24,653 bases of DNA. It comes from Candidatus Neomicrothrix sp. UBA814. GTDB lineage: Bacteria > Actinomycetota > Acidimicrobiia > Acidimicrobiales > Poriferisodalaceae. The notes beneath the pieces are model-generated. The model had not been told where the DNA came from. It saw only the letters and a list, made by a program, of their open reading frames with translations, and ran no database searches. Below are positions 14,974 to 22,110 of the stretch, piece after piece. The translations under genes were made by a program, and so were the position numbers. Position 1 is the stretch's first letter, and each line of letters opens with the position of its first letter. Where the stretch lies: NCBI GenBank assembly GCA_002296525.1, contig DBIA01000006.1:1-24653 (forward strand), read 5' to 3'.

Positions 14974-16025
14974 ATCGAATTGATCGACCTCTCTTAGATG
15001 CCCACATCGTGGCCGAACGAGGTGACTTATTACTGCAAGTGGCAATTCAGGTTGAGCAAGGTGAGATGGTGGCGATAATGGGCCCCAACGGTGCCGGAAA
15101 GACAAGCCTCCTGTACGCGCTGTTCGGCTGGTTGCCAATTCGATCAGGGTGGATATTGCTTGACGGTCAAACGCTTGACGCTCCGGGCGAAGAACGCCCG
15201 GTCCCGCCTTATCGCAGGAACCTCGGAATGGTGTTCGACGACGGGCTTTTGTTCCCCCACATGTCCGTAGAGCAAAACCTCAGATTTGGCAGCAACACGA
15301 AGAGCCTCGACTCCGACTTAGCTGACCTTCTGGAGTTAACACCTCTCCTTTCACGACCAATTCAAGAACTCTCGGCGGGTCAACGGCAAAGGGTCGCCTT
15401 GGCTCGCACCCTTGCCAGTAACCCCATGATGGTTTTCTTAGACGAACCCCTCTCCTCGTTAGATCCCAGCGCTAGGGCTCACGCAAGAGATCTCATTAAG
15501 GCAGCTTTCGACTCCCACCTTGCAGGCGGATTGCTGGTAACGCACGACCCTGCGGACGCTTTCGCCCTCGCTGACCGGGTGATGGTTCTAGAAAATGGAG
15601 AAGTTTCTCAATTTAATTCTCTGAATGTGCTCAGCACGCAGCCTGCCACGCCCTGGATTGCGAATTTAATCGGTTGGAACTTCTTCTTGGGTTTCGCAAG
15701 AAACGGTACCGTCGTTCTGGCTAACGGCAGCGAGATAGCTACGTCGGATTCTGCACTACAAGGAGAGACAACAGTGGCGATTAATCCAGGATCAGTGTCG
15801 TTATTCCTTGAGGCACCGGGCGGCAGTCCCCGCAACAGCTGGTATTGCCAAGTGTCCGATATTCAGTTCGTAGGGGACATAGCCCGAGTATCACTTACAG
15901 GAGGCATAAAGATCCACGCGGACGTCACCAAATCTGCTGCAGCTGAGTTAGGACTTCGCAAAGACGTCGCAGTCTGGGCTTCTGTAAAAGCCACTGAAGT
16001 TATTGTTCAGGAGGTCGAAGGCTGA
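14970..16025 (+). CDS. modC: Molybdate ABC transporter ATP-binding protein
   Basis: This 351-aa ATPase has Walker A GPNGAGKT (38-45), signature LSAGQRQRVALARTL (134-148), Walker B MMVFLDEP (153-160) and switch His192 (VTHD). The C-terminal third (from about residue 235) is a TOBE-like oxyanion-sensing domain. Two departures stand out. The Q-loop glutamine appears to be Asp90 (GMVFDDGLLFPH, where relatives have VFQ), and the signature is LSAGQ rather than LSGGQ. The frame extends upstream to 14772, but that part overlaps modB in a different frame; ATG 14970 with a 4-base overlap is the right start. Confidence 0.92.
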   Translation: MNRIDRPLLDAHIVAERGDLLLQVAIQVEQGEMVAIMGPNGAGKTSLLYALFGWLPIRSGWILLDGQTLDAPGEERPVPPYRRNLGMVFDDGLLFPHMSVEQNLRFGSNTKSLDSDLADLLELTPLLSRPIQELSAGQRQRVALARTLASNPMMVFLDEPLSSLDPSARAHARDLIKAAFDSHLAGGLLVTHDPADAFALADRVMVLENGEVSQFNSLNVLSTQPATPWIANLIGWNFFLGFARNGTVVLANGSEIATSDSALQGETTVAINPGSVSLFLEAPGGSPRNSWYCQVSDIQFVGDIARVSLTGGIKIHADVTKSAAAELGLRKDVAVWASVKATEVIVQEVEG

Positions 16026-16065
16026 ACGTATGCCCTGACACAACGAAAGCTTGACGGGTTCAGCC
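16020..16065 (+). repeat. Inverted repeat at the end of modC
   Basis: GGCTGAAC (16020-16027, containing the modC stop) and GTTCAGCC (16058-16065) pair perfectly over 8 bp with a 30-base spacer, shortly before a short T run near 16078. It might act as a weak terminator or mRNA-end hairpin between modC and the SDR gene. The spacer is too long for a textbook intrinsic terminator. Confidence 0.25.
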
Positions 16066-16096
16066 ATGCGATCCAGGTTTTACTACGGTCTCAGGT

Positions 16097-16879
16097 ATGA
16101 AGATTGATGACCTATTCGACGTCGATGGGAAGATCGCCATTGTTACGGGCGGAAGCCGAGGAATCGGCTACATGATCAGCGAGGGCCTGCTGCGCAACGG
16201 CGTGACTGTCTACATCACCTCCAGAAAGGCCGATGATTGCATTCAGGCCGCATCGCAATTGAGTGAATATGGCACCTGCACCGCTATTCCGGCGGACCTA
16301 AGCAAGGAAGAAAGCTTGGCAGAATTTGTTGCGGAGTTCCGGACCCACGAAAGTCATCTGGACCTCCTCGTCAATAACGCTGGTGCGGCCTGGGGGGCAC
16401 CTTTGGGTGAGTTTCCGTCTAGCGGTTTTGACAAGGTTCTCAACGTCAACGTGAAGGCCCCTTTTATGTTGACGCAGACGTTGTTGCCTGAGTTAAGCGC
16501 CGCAGCATCACAGGAGAACCCATCGCGAGTCATCATGATCGGGTCAATTGATGGCGTACGCGTTCCCTTCGGCGACAATTATTCATATTCAGCCTCAAAG
16601 GCTGGCGTTCACATGATGACACGCCACTTAGCTCATCACTTAACCAAGGAACACATCAACGTCAACACAATTGCCCCTGGGCCGTTTGAGTCCAAGATGA
16701 TGAGTTACATGCTCGATGATCCAACGAGGCGAGCCGGTGTGGTTGCATCAACTCCCCTTGGTCGAATCGGTACGCCAGAGGATATTGTCGGCGCCACTAT
16801 CTTTCTCGCTAGCCGTGCGGGCTCCTGGCTCACTGGTATCACTCTCCCAGTTGATGGCGGCATCTCAACACATGGCTGA
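16097..16879 (+). CDS. Short-chain dehydrogenase/reductase (SDR)
   Basis: This 260-aa classical SDR has TGGSRGIG at 17-24, a basic TSRK after beta-2 (suggesting NADPH preference), NNAG at 93-96, Ser150, and Tyr164-x3-Lys168 in YSASK. It ends in the common LTGITLPVDGG. The opening FDVDGKIAIVTGGSRGIGYMI resembles RhlG/FabG-like reductases. It overlaps the next gene by eight bases, so the two are coupled. It follows modC after 71 bases and may or may not share its promoter. Substrate unknown. Confidence 0.9.
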   Translation: MKIDDLFDVDGKIAIVTGGSRGIGYMISEGLLRNGVTVYITSRKADDCIQAASQLSEYGTCTAIPADLSKEESLAEFVAEFRTHESHLDLLVNNAGAAWGAPLGEFPSSGFDKVLNVNVKAPFMLTQTLLPELSAAASQENPSRVIMIGSIDGVRVPFGDNYSYSASKAGVHMMTRHLAHHLTKEHINVNTIAPGPFESKMMSYMLDDPTRRAGVVASTPLGRIGTPEDIVGATIFLASRAGSWLTGITLPVDGGISTHG

Positions 16880-17423
16880 ACTACGGCCGGTGACTTTTCT
16901 GGTTGGGAGTCTTCGGTCGACTTCTCTAAATAGAGCAGCCGCAAACCATGCCCGAGATTGTTTTGGTGCCGATGCAAGCGTAAAGGTCCCCGACCTCGCA
17001 GAACTTCCTCTGTATAACCAGGACCTTGAAACAACCGGATTTCCCGCTCCAGTAGCCGACTTCAAGTCTCGGGTTGAGCGAAGCGACATGATTCTAATAT
17101 TCAGTCCAGAGTACAACTACGGAATTCCTGGGCCCCTAAAAAATGCGCTTGACTGGCTGTCTCGACCATTTGGGGCCGGAAGCCTCATTGGTAAACCGGT
17201 GGGCATAATTTCTGTGTCGCCGAGTTCTCGCGGCGGTGAAAACGTTCGAGAACAGCTACTAAAGACTTGTCAGATATTGACGGACCGAACCTACGGGATC
17301 ACTATAGGAATTGGCGGTGTTGGTGACTTGATAGATGGTGAGCTTCCCGACGATGACAAGCAGTCTCTAACAAGCTGGCTGGAAATGTTTACGCTCTACG
17401 CCGAACATTCGCAACAACGCTAG
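16872..17423 (+). CDS. NADPH-dependent FMN reductase
   Basis: This 183-aa flavodoxin-like protein has the FMN phosphate-binding loop GSLRSTSLNRAAA near residues 12-24, and FSPEYNYGIPGPLKNALDWLSRP near residues 77-99, the diagnostic block of this family. It reduces FMN, quinones or chromate-like electron acceptors with NAD(P)H. ATG 16872 lies inside the SDR's last codons (eight-base overlap). An ATG at 16854 is possible but lengthens the overlap and adds nothing conserved. It converges on the epimerase gene with 26 bases between the stops. Confidence 0.9.
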   Translation: MAELRPVTFLVGSLRSTSLNRAAANHARDCFGADASVKVPDLAELPLYNQDLETTGFPAPVADFKSRVERSDMILIFSPEYNYGIPGPLKNALDWLSRPFGAGSLIGKPVGIISVSPSSRGGENVREQLLKTCQILTDRTYGITIGIGGVGDLIDGELPDDDKQSLTSWLEMFTLYAEHSQQR

Positions 17424-17449
17424 AGCTGCTCTTCAAGCTCGTTAGTGCA

Positions 17450-18574
17450 CTATTTCCTGATCGTGGTCCACTCAGTCCGGTCGCTATCGTCAAATTTGGA
17501 TGAATATCTGTCTTTCAAGCCCGAATCGACGCTAGCTGCAACCTCTGACACGTTGACCATGGCACTTTTCCATGCCGAGGCAAGGAGATCTTCACCTTCG
17601 TAGTTGAATAGGTCCGATAGCGAACGTTCGGCGGAGCCTCCGGCTTCCAAAGGGTGATCCACAAGGTGCTTCGCTGTGACTGATAGCCCCTCTATCGGGT
17701 CAACTAAGTCTCGATAGCCGAGATCAAACATCGCTTTTTCGCATGAAGTTACGCGATGATGCGGAGTGCCTCTAACGGTGAGACGTTGTGCGAGCGTCGC
17801 GTATTCCCAAGGAACGCTGATTATCTCGAATTCATGGTCGAGCGCACTGGCAATTATTTCAACCCATTGCAGAAGCGTAGGAGTCCATTCGTCCGAAGCG
17901 TTATAAATCTCGCCGGATGCAACCTCAGGACTGTCCACGATTGTTAGCAATAGGTGCGCAGCGTTGATCGCATATGCACGTGATTGAAGCGTCATCCCGC
18001 CATCTGGGAGAATCAAAGATTTTCGACCGTCTAGAACACGACGGACGATCGACCACTCCAAACTTGCGACTTGGCCGGGTCCGTAAATCCATGGGTAACG
18101 GAGATGAGAGGCTGTCGGATGGAGGTCGAATACGGCGACTTCCGTTAGGGCAATATTCGCCACTTTTCGATTTACAGCGAAATCGGGTCCCTCATTGATC
18201 ACAAGACGCGACCACTCGCGCGTGGGTACGCGCATTCCGGCGGGCCAAAGCGCATCGGCGTCACCCCAGCCGGTGTACGCAGGAACCCCGCCGACACTAA
18301 CGAAGCGATTGACTCGACCTTGGAGTAGTTCCGCAAGTTCTCGAAGACGCCCATACATAACAATCCCCAGATCAAACTCACGATCTCCTAAGGCTGCAGC
18401 TGTTTCCGTTACGTCGAATGGATTGGTGTGAATGTGCTCCACCGACTCTGGAATTTCGTCGGACTCATGTGCACCTGTGTGCAGGATCGCAACCTGATAG
18501 CCGCGTTCGAGTAGACCATTAACAATATGAGGACCTGTTGGCCCGGTCCCGCCAACGACCAAAGCAGTCGCCAT
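17450..18574 (-). CDS. NAD-dependent epimerase/dehydratase-family protein
   Basis: This 374-aa extended-SDR protein starts MATALVVGGTGPTGPHIVNGLLERG, where GGTGPTG binds the dinucleotide. A later YPWIYGPGQVASLEWSIVRR and an INAAHLLLTIVD block match NAD-dependent epimerases and isoflavone-reductase-like proteins. I see no clear YxxxK pair, so the catalytic activity is unsure. The start at ATG 18574 is firm: GGAGG lies seven bases upstream. A longer frame reaching 18619 lacks any such signal. An extended -10-like TGGGATAAT lies about 65 bases upstream. Substrate unknown. Confidence 0.82.
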   Translation of the reverse strand: MATALVVGGTGPTGPHIVNGLLERGYQVAILHTGAHESDEIPESVEHIHTNPFDVTETAAALGDREFDLGIVMYGRLRELAELLQGRVNRFVSVGGVPAYTGWGDADALWPAGMRVPTREWSRLVINEGPDFAVNRKVANIALTEVAVFDLHPTASHLRYPWIYGPGQVASLEWSIVRRVLDGRKSLILPDGGMTLQSRAYAINAAHLLLTIVDSPEVASGEIYNASDEWTPTLLQWVEIIASALDHEFEIISVPWEYATLAQRLTVRGTPHHRVTSCEKAMFDLGYRDLVDPIEGLSVTAKHLVDHPLEAGGSAERSLSDLFNYEGEDLLASAWKSAMVNVSEVAASVDSGLKDRYSSKFDDSDRTEWTTIRK

Positions 18575-18635
18575 TTCGATACCTCCGTAGCGTTGCTTAG
18601 CTGAGCATAGGGCTCCCACAGATCAGACTCTTCGG

Positions 18636-18644
18636 ATTATCCCA
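18636..18644 (-). promoter_or_regulatory. Possible extended -10 element for the epimerase gene
   Basis: On the minus strand TGG directly precedes GATAAT, matching the extended -10 form TGnTATAAT at five of six hexamer bases. It lies 62 bases before ATG 18574. No good -35 is seen at the usual spacing. Confidence 0.3.
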
Positions 18645-18694
18645 AGCGAATCGTGAGGCCTCGCACGACTCGAATGAAACTTAGTGTCAATCAA

Positions 18695-18711
18695 CGGAGG
18701 AATAACCTCCG
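18695..18711. promoter_or_regulatory. 6-bp inverted repeat in the epimerase/KOW-protein divergent spacer
   Basis: CGGAGG (18695-18700) and CCTCCG (18706-18711) are separated by AATAA, 42 bases upstream of the KOW-like gene start. It may be an operator or, in RNA, a hairpin that presents a GGAGG decoy. No T run follows, so it is not a terminator. Confidence 0.3.
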
Positions 18712-18752
18712 GATAGGTTCGATTACGACCTCGGAAAGGCTACGATCAGATC

Positions 18753-19436
18753 ATGGCACCTGAGAGTTCGACCCTTAAGAAAGGGTCTCGTGTTGTAGTC
18801 ATCACAGATATTCCTGGCGTCGCTGCTGGGACCACTGGCAGGGTTGGTCGCGCAATCGGCGTCAAGACAACCCGCTATCGGGTCAAGTTCGACAATGGCG
18901 TCGACGCACTGTCTGTTGCCGAAGGAAAGCTGGTCTCACCTGCTGCCTGGGAATTCCTTAAGCAGAGCCAAACTGACAGTGGCTCAAAAATCACCCACGT
19001 GACGGTTTCTGCGGCGGTACCTGTTGGTACCGCCGTCGGTACGTCACCCAAGCTCGAGGCTCCCCCGGTAGCGCAAGCACCTCCTAAGGAAACTCCGCCT
19101 CCACCCGCCCCCGCGAAAAAGCCAGAGCCGGCGCCCTCTAGTGACAGCGGTTCCTCAAGTGACGATCCGCGTCTTGCGGCGCTCACCGCCAAATCGCGCG
19201 AGGCTCGAAGGGCTCTGGGCGTTGACGTCGATGCTGAAGACAGCTCTGCACCCGAGCCGGAACCCGAAGTGCAACAAGAACCGGAGGAAGTCGAGACTGA
19301 GAGTCAAGAGGCGGTGGAGAGCAGCCCAACAGCCGTAGATCTGGAGCTAGAACCCTCTTTACCCGAAATGCCCGACGGCTACTACCCTGCTGATAACCGC
19401 GTCGCTGACCTTCTGGCCTCAGTTAAACGGTCCTAG
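18753..19436 (+). CDS. KOW/SH3-like protein with long acidic, proline-rich tail, function unknown
   Basis: This protein has 227 aa. Residues 8-62 look like a small beta-barrel of the KOW/SH3 type: KKGSRVVVITDIPGVAAGTTG, then RYRVKFDNGVDALSVAEGKL. The rest is low complexity: a Pro/Ala/Lys stretch (near 108-130), Ser/Asp repeats, and a strongly acidic Glu/Pro segment (about 165-205), probably disordered. A short tail, YYPADNRVADLLASVKRS, looks ordered and could be a binding motif. No catalytic motif. GGAAAGG about 12 bases before ATG 18753 may be its ribosome site. It converges on the DMFase-like gene; the two stop codons overlap in CTAG. I do not recognise a named family. Confidence 0.72.
   Translation: MAPESSTLKKGSRVVVITDIPGVAAGTTGRVGRAIGVKTTRYRVKFDNGVDALSVAEGKLVSPAAWEFLKQSQTDSGSKITHVTVSAAVPVGTAVGTSPKLEAPPVAQAPPKETPPPPAPAKKPEPAPSSDSGSSSDDPRLAALTAKSREARRALGVDVDAEDSSAPEPEPEVQQEPEEVETESQEAVESSPTAVDLELEPSLPEMPDGYYPADNRVADLLASVKRS
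18999..19047 (+). other. Nested two-tier hairpin inside the KOW-like gene
   Basis: An inner 10-bp perfect stem, CGGCGGTACC/GGTACCGCCG (19012-19021 and 19026-19035), closes a TGTT loop. An outer 6-bp stem, GTGACG/CGTCAC (18999-19004 and 19042-19047), flanks it across a 7/6-base internal loop. It encodes the linker after the KOW-like domain. It would be very stable in RNA. No T run follows. Confidence 0.4.
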
Positions 19437-21616
19437 GTCTCGTTCTGTTCGGGGACCGGAAATGGCGTTGGATCCAAGAAACGTTCCAGGACGTTGCTGG
19501 TAATCCGAGCAACATCGTTCTCGTAGGCATTCCTTGCGAGGGCGCCAAACCACGAAATTGAACCGACGCTAAACACAGCACCTCCCTCAGGTGTCTCATA
19601 GAACACCATGTCGGCTCGTACCAGGGGATCTGGGGTGGGGAATGCAACTGTTCCTTCGAATTCTTCCTTTGTCCGAAGCATATCCGGCCCAAAATCGGTA
19701 GCAGAAGCCAAGATGACTGCATGGTCTGGCGATCCAAGGCGCTGATCAAAGCGATCAACCTCTTGGCCAGCGGCGCCACCGCCTAGACCCGATGTTCCGA
19801 TTTGTTCTTCGTCGACACCCTCCAGAATCCATGCGGCACGGGAAGCCTTAGCCTCTGGGTCCCTCTGGTAAAAGGTGGCCTTCTCAAAGCCCTGGGCAGC
19901 AAACCCGATGCCCACCAGCTGATTTGGTGCCCTCCCATTTCTTCTCCACAATCCTCCGTACTCAGCACCCCAAGCGTGGTAATTCTCACCGTCACCCGTT
20001 TGCCAATTCCGCACGCCATCTTCAGCACGCCGCAGTTCGATCGCCCCTGGCCAATGATCGCTAAATGCGACACGCCAATAAAATCCGTTGCCTCCTAGAT
20101 ACATCAGTCGACCCCCTTGCCGTTGCCACTCATCAAGGGCATCGAGCATGGCCGTGGACCAGTATTCAGGATGGCTACCAGTGACGACCACTCGATAGGG
20201 GGCAAGGGCGGCATAGCCCTCATCATGTAGATCTTCGTCCGTGACTATGTCGTGCTCTACTTGTGCGTTCACCAAAAACGCGTTGATGTCTGTGTCCGGC
20301 GTAAAGTTCCACCCATCGGCGCCCGGACGGACCTGAAGAACCGGTCTCCGCCTCGAGCTGAACATTACGCCGCTTCCATCAGGATGTTTTTCGTAGTGGC
20401 TCAGCCCAAGATCGTTGTGGTCGACTAGGTACTGATGTTCGGGGCGGAGGTTGCTTCTTGCGCCTACGAAATCTGCACCCTCGATCAACATACGATGGTT
20501 TGCATATGCCATATAGGTGGCGGATGGCATCAGTAGCGCTACGTCGGAATGCTGAGCGTTAACGGCCGGGCGCACAAAGAACGGAACACGATCAGTGCCC
20601 AACTCTGATTGGAAGCGAAAGCAATAAATGCCGCTCGGCAACTCATCTGGCAGCGCCACGCTATGACTTGGTTGCCATCCGGCGTCATATAAGTCGTCGT
20701 GATGGAAATGTATTGCGTTCCATTCGTTCGGTTGATCAGTCCATCTCTGGTGGTCACCGGTCCAATGAGGGCCCGTGACACCCCTTGCCGGCAACTGCAT
20801 CAGATGAAGATCGGACTCGCCAACTGCTGGTGGGATAACCGCCTGTTCCATAGCAGTTTCCAACTGCCACTCGTTAACCACTTCGCCGACCCTTAGTTTC
20901 GGCTCGGCTATGCGTCCATCCCAACGCTCTCCAGTTAGCCCGGCCGCTAACCGCAACACGACGTCCTTGAAGGTGAGTTCCTGTACATCAAATGTGGAGA
21001 CTTCTTCGCCATGTTGCATTAGGTCCCGACCCGGCGATGCCGAGCGAGGAGCGCTCACACTCACAGTGGCGACTCCTTCTCCCCCATCAACGTTCACCGT
21101 CAGGAGATACCAGCGCCTACGTTCAAGAGGGGTTTTCCTCAACGGATATTCCAGATCCCCGAAGCGCCCCATAAGCGAGGTCCCAGTGTTGTAAACCTCG
21201 ATACTTGATCCCTCGTTCTTCAGGGAGACGATTACCCCGTCTCGCTTTAGCAACGTCGGTTGAAACCACAGACTGAGAGCCAAAGTAGGCGACGCTTGTC
21301 CCGTGGTTACCAAGGCTTCACCGTATGAACCAGGAACAAGCGGCTGGGTAGTTAGATCTATTGTGACCGAGGGGACTATTTCGCACTCGTCTTCTGAGAA
21401 GCCGGGTCCGCTGCGAGTTGGATCACCACAGTTGAGTTTCACTAGATCAAGTACGCCGCTCGTCGCCTGCAAACTGGAACCAAACCACTGGATCGTTTCG
21501 CCGGCGCGCAAGGACCATGGCTCGCAATAACCAGTGATCAATTTAGGGTCCGGATTGCGGTCGTTAAGAGGCATTTGATGCAGTTCGAAAAGCTGATTTA
21601 GTAGCTCACGCGTCAC
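19433..21616 (-). CDS. N,N-dimethylformamidase large-subunit-like protein
   Basis: This 727-aa protein resembles the beta subunit of N,N-dimethylformamidase, which hydrolyses formamides to amine and formate. In order: GYCEPWSLRAGETIQWFGSS near residue 29; a LamG/concanavalin-like domain around 100-230; and a large amidotransferase-like catalytic region. The three residues reported as the 2-Tyr-1-carboxylate iron site of that enzyme have apparent counterparts: TYMAYANH (367-374), Tyr408 in LSHYEKHPDGSG, and Glu484 in TGSHPEYW. The small alpha subunit is not encoded nearby. GTG 21616 overlaps the rhodanese stop by four bases (GTGA); TTG 21637 is the other option. The true substrate may be another amide. 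Confidence 0.8.
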   Translation of the reverse strand: MTRELLNQLFELHQMPLNDRNPDPKLITGYCEPWSLRAGETIQWFGSSLQATSGVLDLVKLNCGDPTRSGPGFSEDECEIVPSVTIDLTTQPLVPGSYGEALVTTGQASPTLALSLWFQPTLLKRDGVIVSLKNEGSSIEVYNTGTSLMGRFGDLEYPLRKTPLERRRWYLLTVNVDGGEGVATVSVSAPRSASPGRDLMQHGEEVSTFDVQELTFKDVVLRLAAGLTGERWDGRIAEPKLRVGEVVNEWQLETAMEQAVIPPAVGESDLHLMQLPARGVTGPHWTGDHQRWTDQPNEWNAIHFHHDDLYDAGWQPSHSVALPDELPSGIYCFRFQSELGTDRVPFFVRPAVNAQHSDVALLMPSATYMAYANHRMLIEGADFVGARSNLRPEHQYLVDHNDLGLSHYEKHPDGSGVMFSSRRRPVLQVRPGADGWNFTPDTDINAFLVNAQVEHDIVTDEDLHDEGYAALAPYRVVVTGSHPEYWSTAMLDALDEWQRQGGRLMYLGGNGFYWRVAFSDHWPGAIELRRAEDGVRNWQTGDGENYHAWGAEYGGLWRRNGRAPNQLVGIGFAAQGFEKATFYQRDPEAKASRAAWILEGVDEEQIGTSGLGGGAAGQEVDRFDQRLGSPDHAVILASATDFGPDMLRTKEEFEGTVAFPTPDPLVRADMVFYETPEGGAVFSVGSISWFGALARNAYENDVARITSNVLERFLDPTPFPVPEQNET

Positions 21617-22026
21617 TTCGAGCGGTTGGCTTTCCAATCTTCGTAAGACTCGATTGGCATTTCATCTGCCTGCCAGCCACCGAATCCAGTTTCGATATGA
21701 CTGATGCGTTCCATACCCATATCCTTCAGCGTTTTCGTTGACAAAGCGGATCTCATTCCACCGGCGCAACACAAAATGAACTCGCGGTCCTCTCCGAACA
21801 CTTCTTTTGTGTAGGGCGAATCAGGGGAAACCCAAAATTCCAGCATGCCGCGTGGAGCGTGCATCGCACCCGGAATAGCACCATCTCGTTGCATCTCGCG
21901 AACGTCTCGAATATCGACAATAAGGGCGCCCTCGTCAGCCGCTCGACGAGATGCCTCTTCAGGAGAAATGTTGTCGATTTCCGCCTTTGCTGCTTCGACC
22001 ATTTTCTTTACTGATTCAATCGCCAT
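21613..22026 (-). CDS. Rhodanese-domain protein
   Basis: This 137-aa single rhodanese domain has LIVDIRDVREMQRDGAIPGAMHAPRG near residues 35-60 (CH2A/acidic block). The active loop is CCAGGMRS, with Cys87 as the expected persulfide-forming cysteine followed by xxGxRS, and GFGGWQADEMPI near the end. It transfers sulfane sulfur or serves as a sulfur carrier, cytosolic. A GGAG eight bases before ATG 22026 supports the start. Its stop overlaps the start of the DMFase-like gene by four bases, so the two are coupled, an unusual pairing. Confidence 0.92.
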   Translation of the reverse strand: MAIESVKKMVEAAKAEIDNISPEEASRRAADEGALIVDIRDVREMQRDGAIPGAMHAPRGMLEFWVSPDSPYTKEVFGEDREFILCCAGGMRSALSTKTLKDMGMERISHIETGFGGWQADEMPIESYEDWKANRSK

Positions 22027-22110
22027 TGTTGAGTCTCCAAATGGTTTTGGTGCGACGAACTTTTCGCCGGTTAGACAATCATTACCGATCTAGTTGCAAG
22101 TGTCACTTCG

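Noticed and set aside
15183..15201. 7-bp hairpin (CCGGGCG/CGCCCGG) within modC
   Set aside because: Short and GC-rich, inside a conserved coding region, with no flanking element; likely coincidental.
21617..21637. TTG start at 21637 for the DMFase-like gene
   Set aside because: It increases the overlap with the rhodanese gene to 25 bases; the GTGA overlap at 21616 fits translational coupling better, though the TTG is not excluded.
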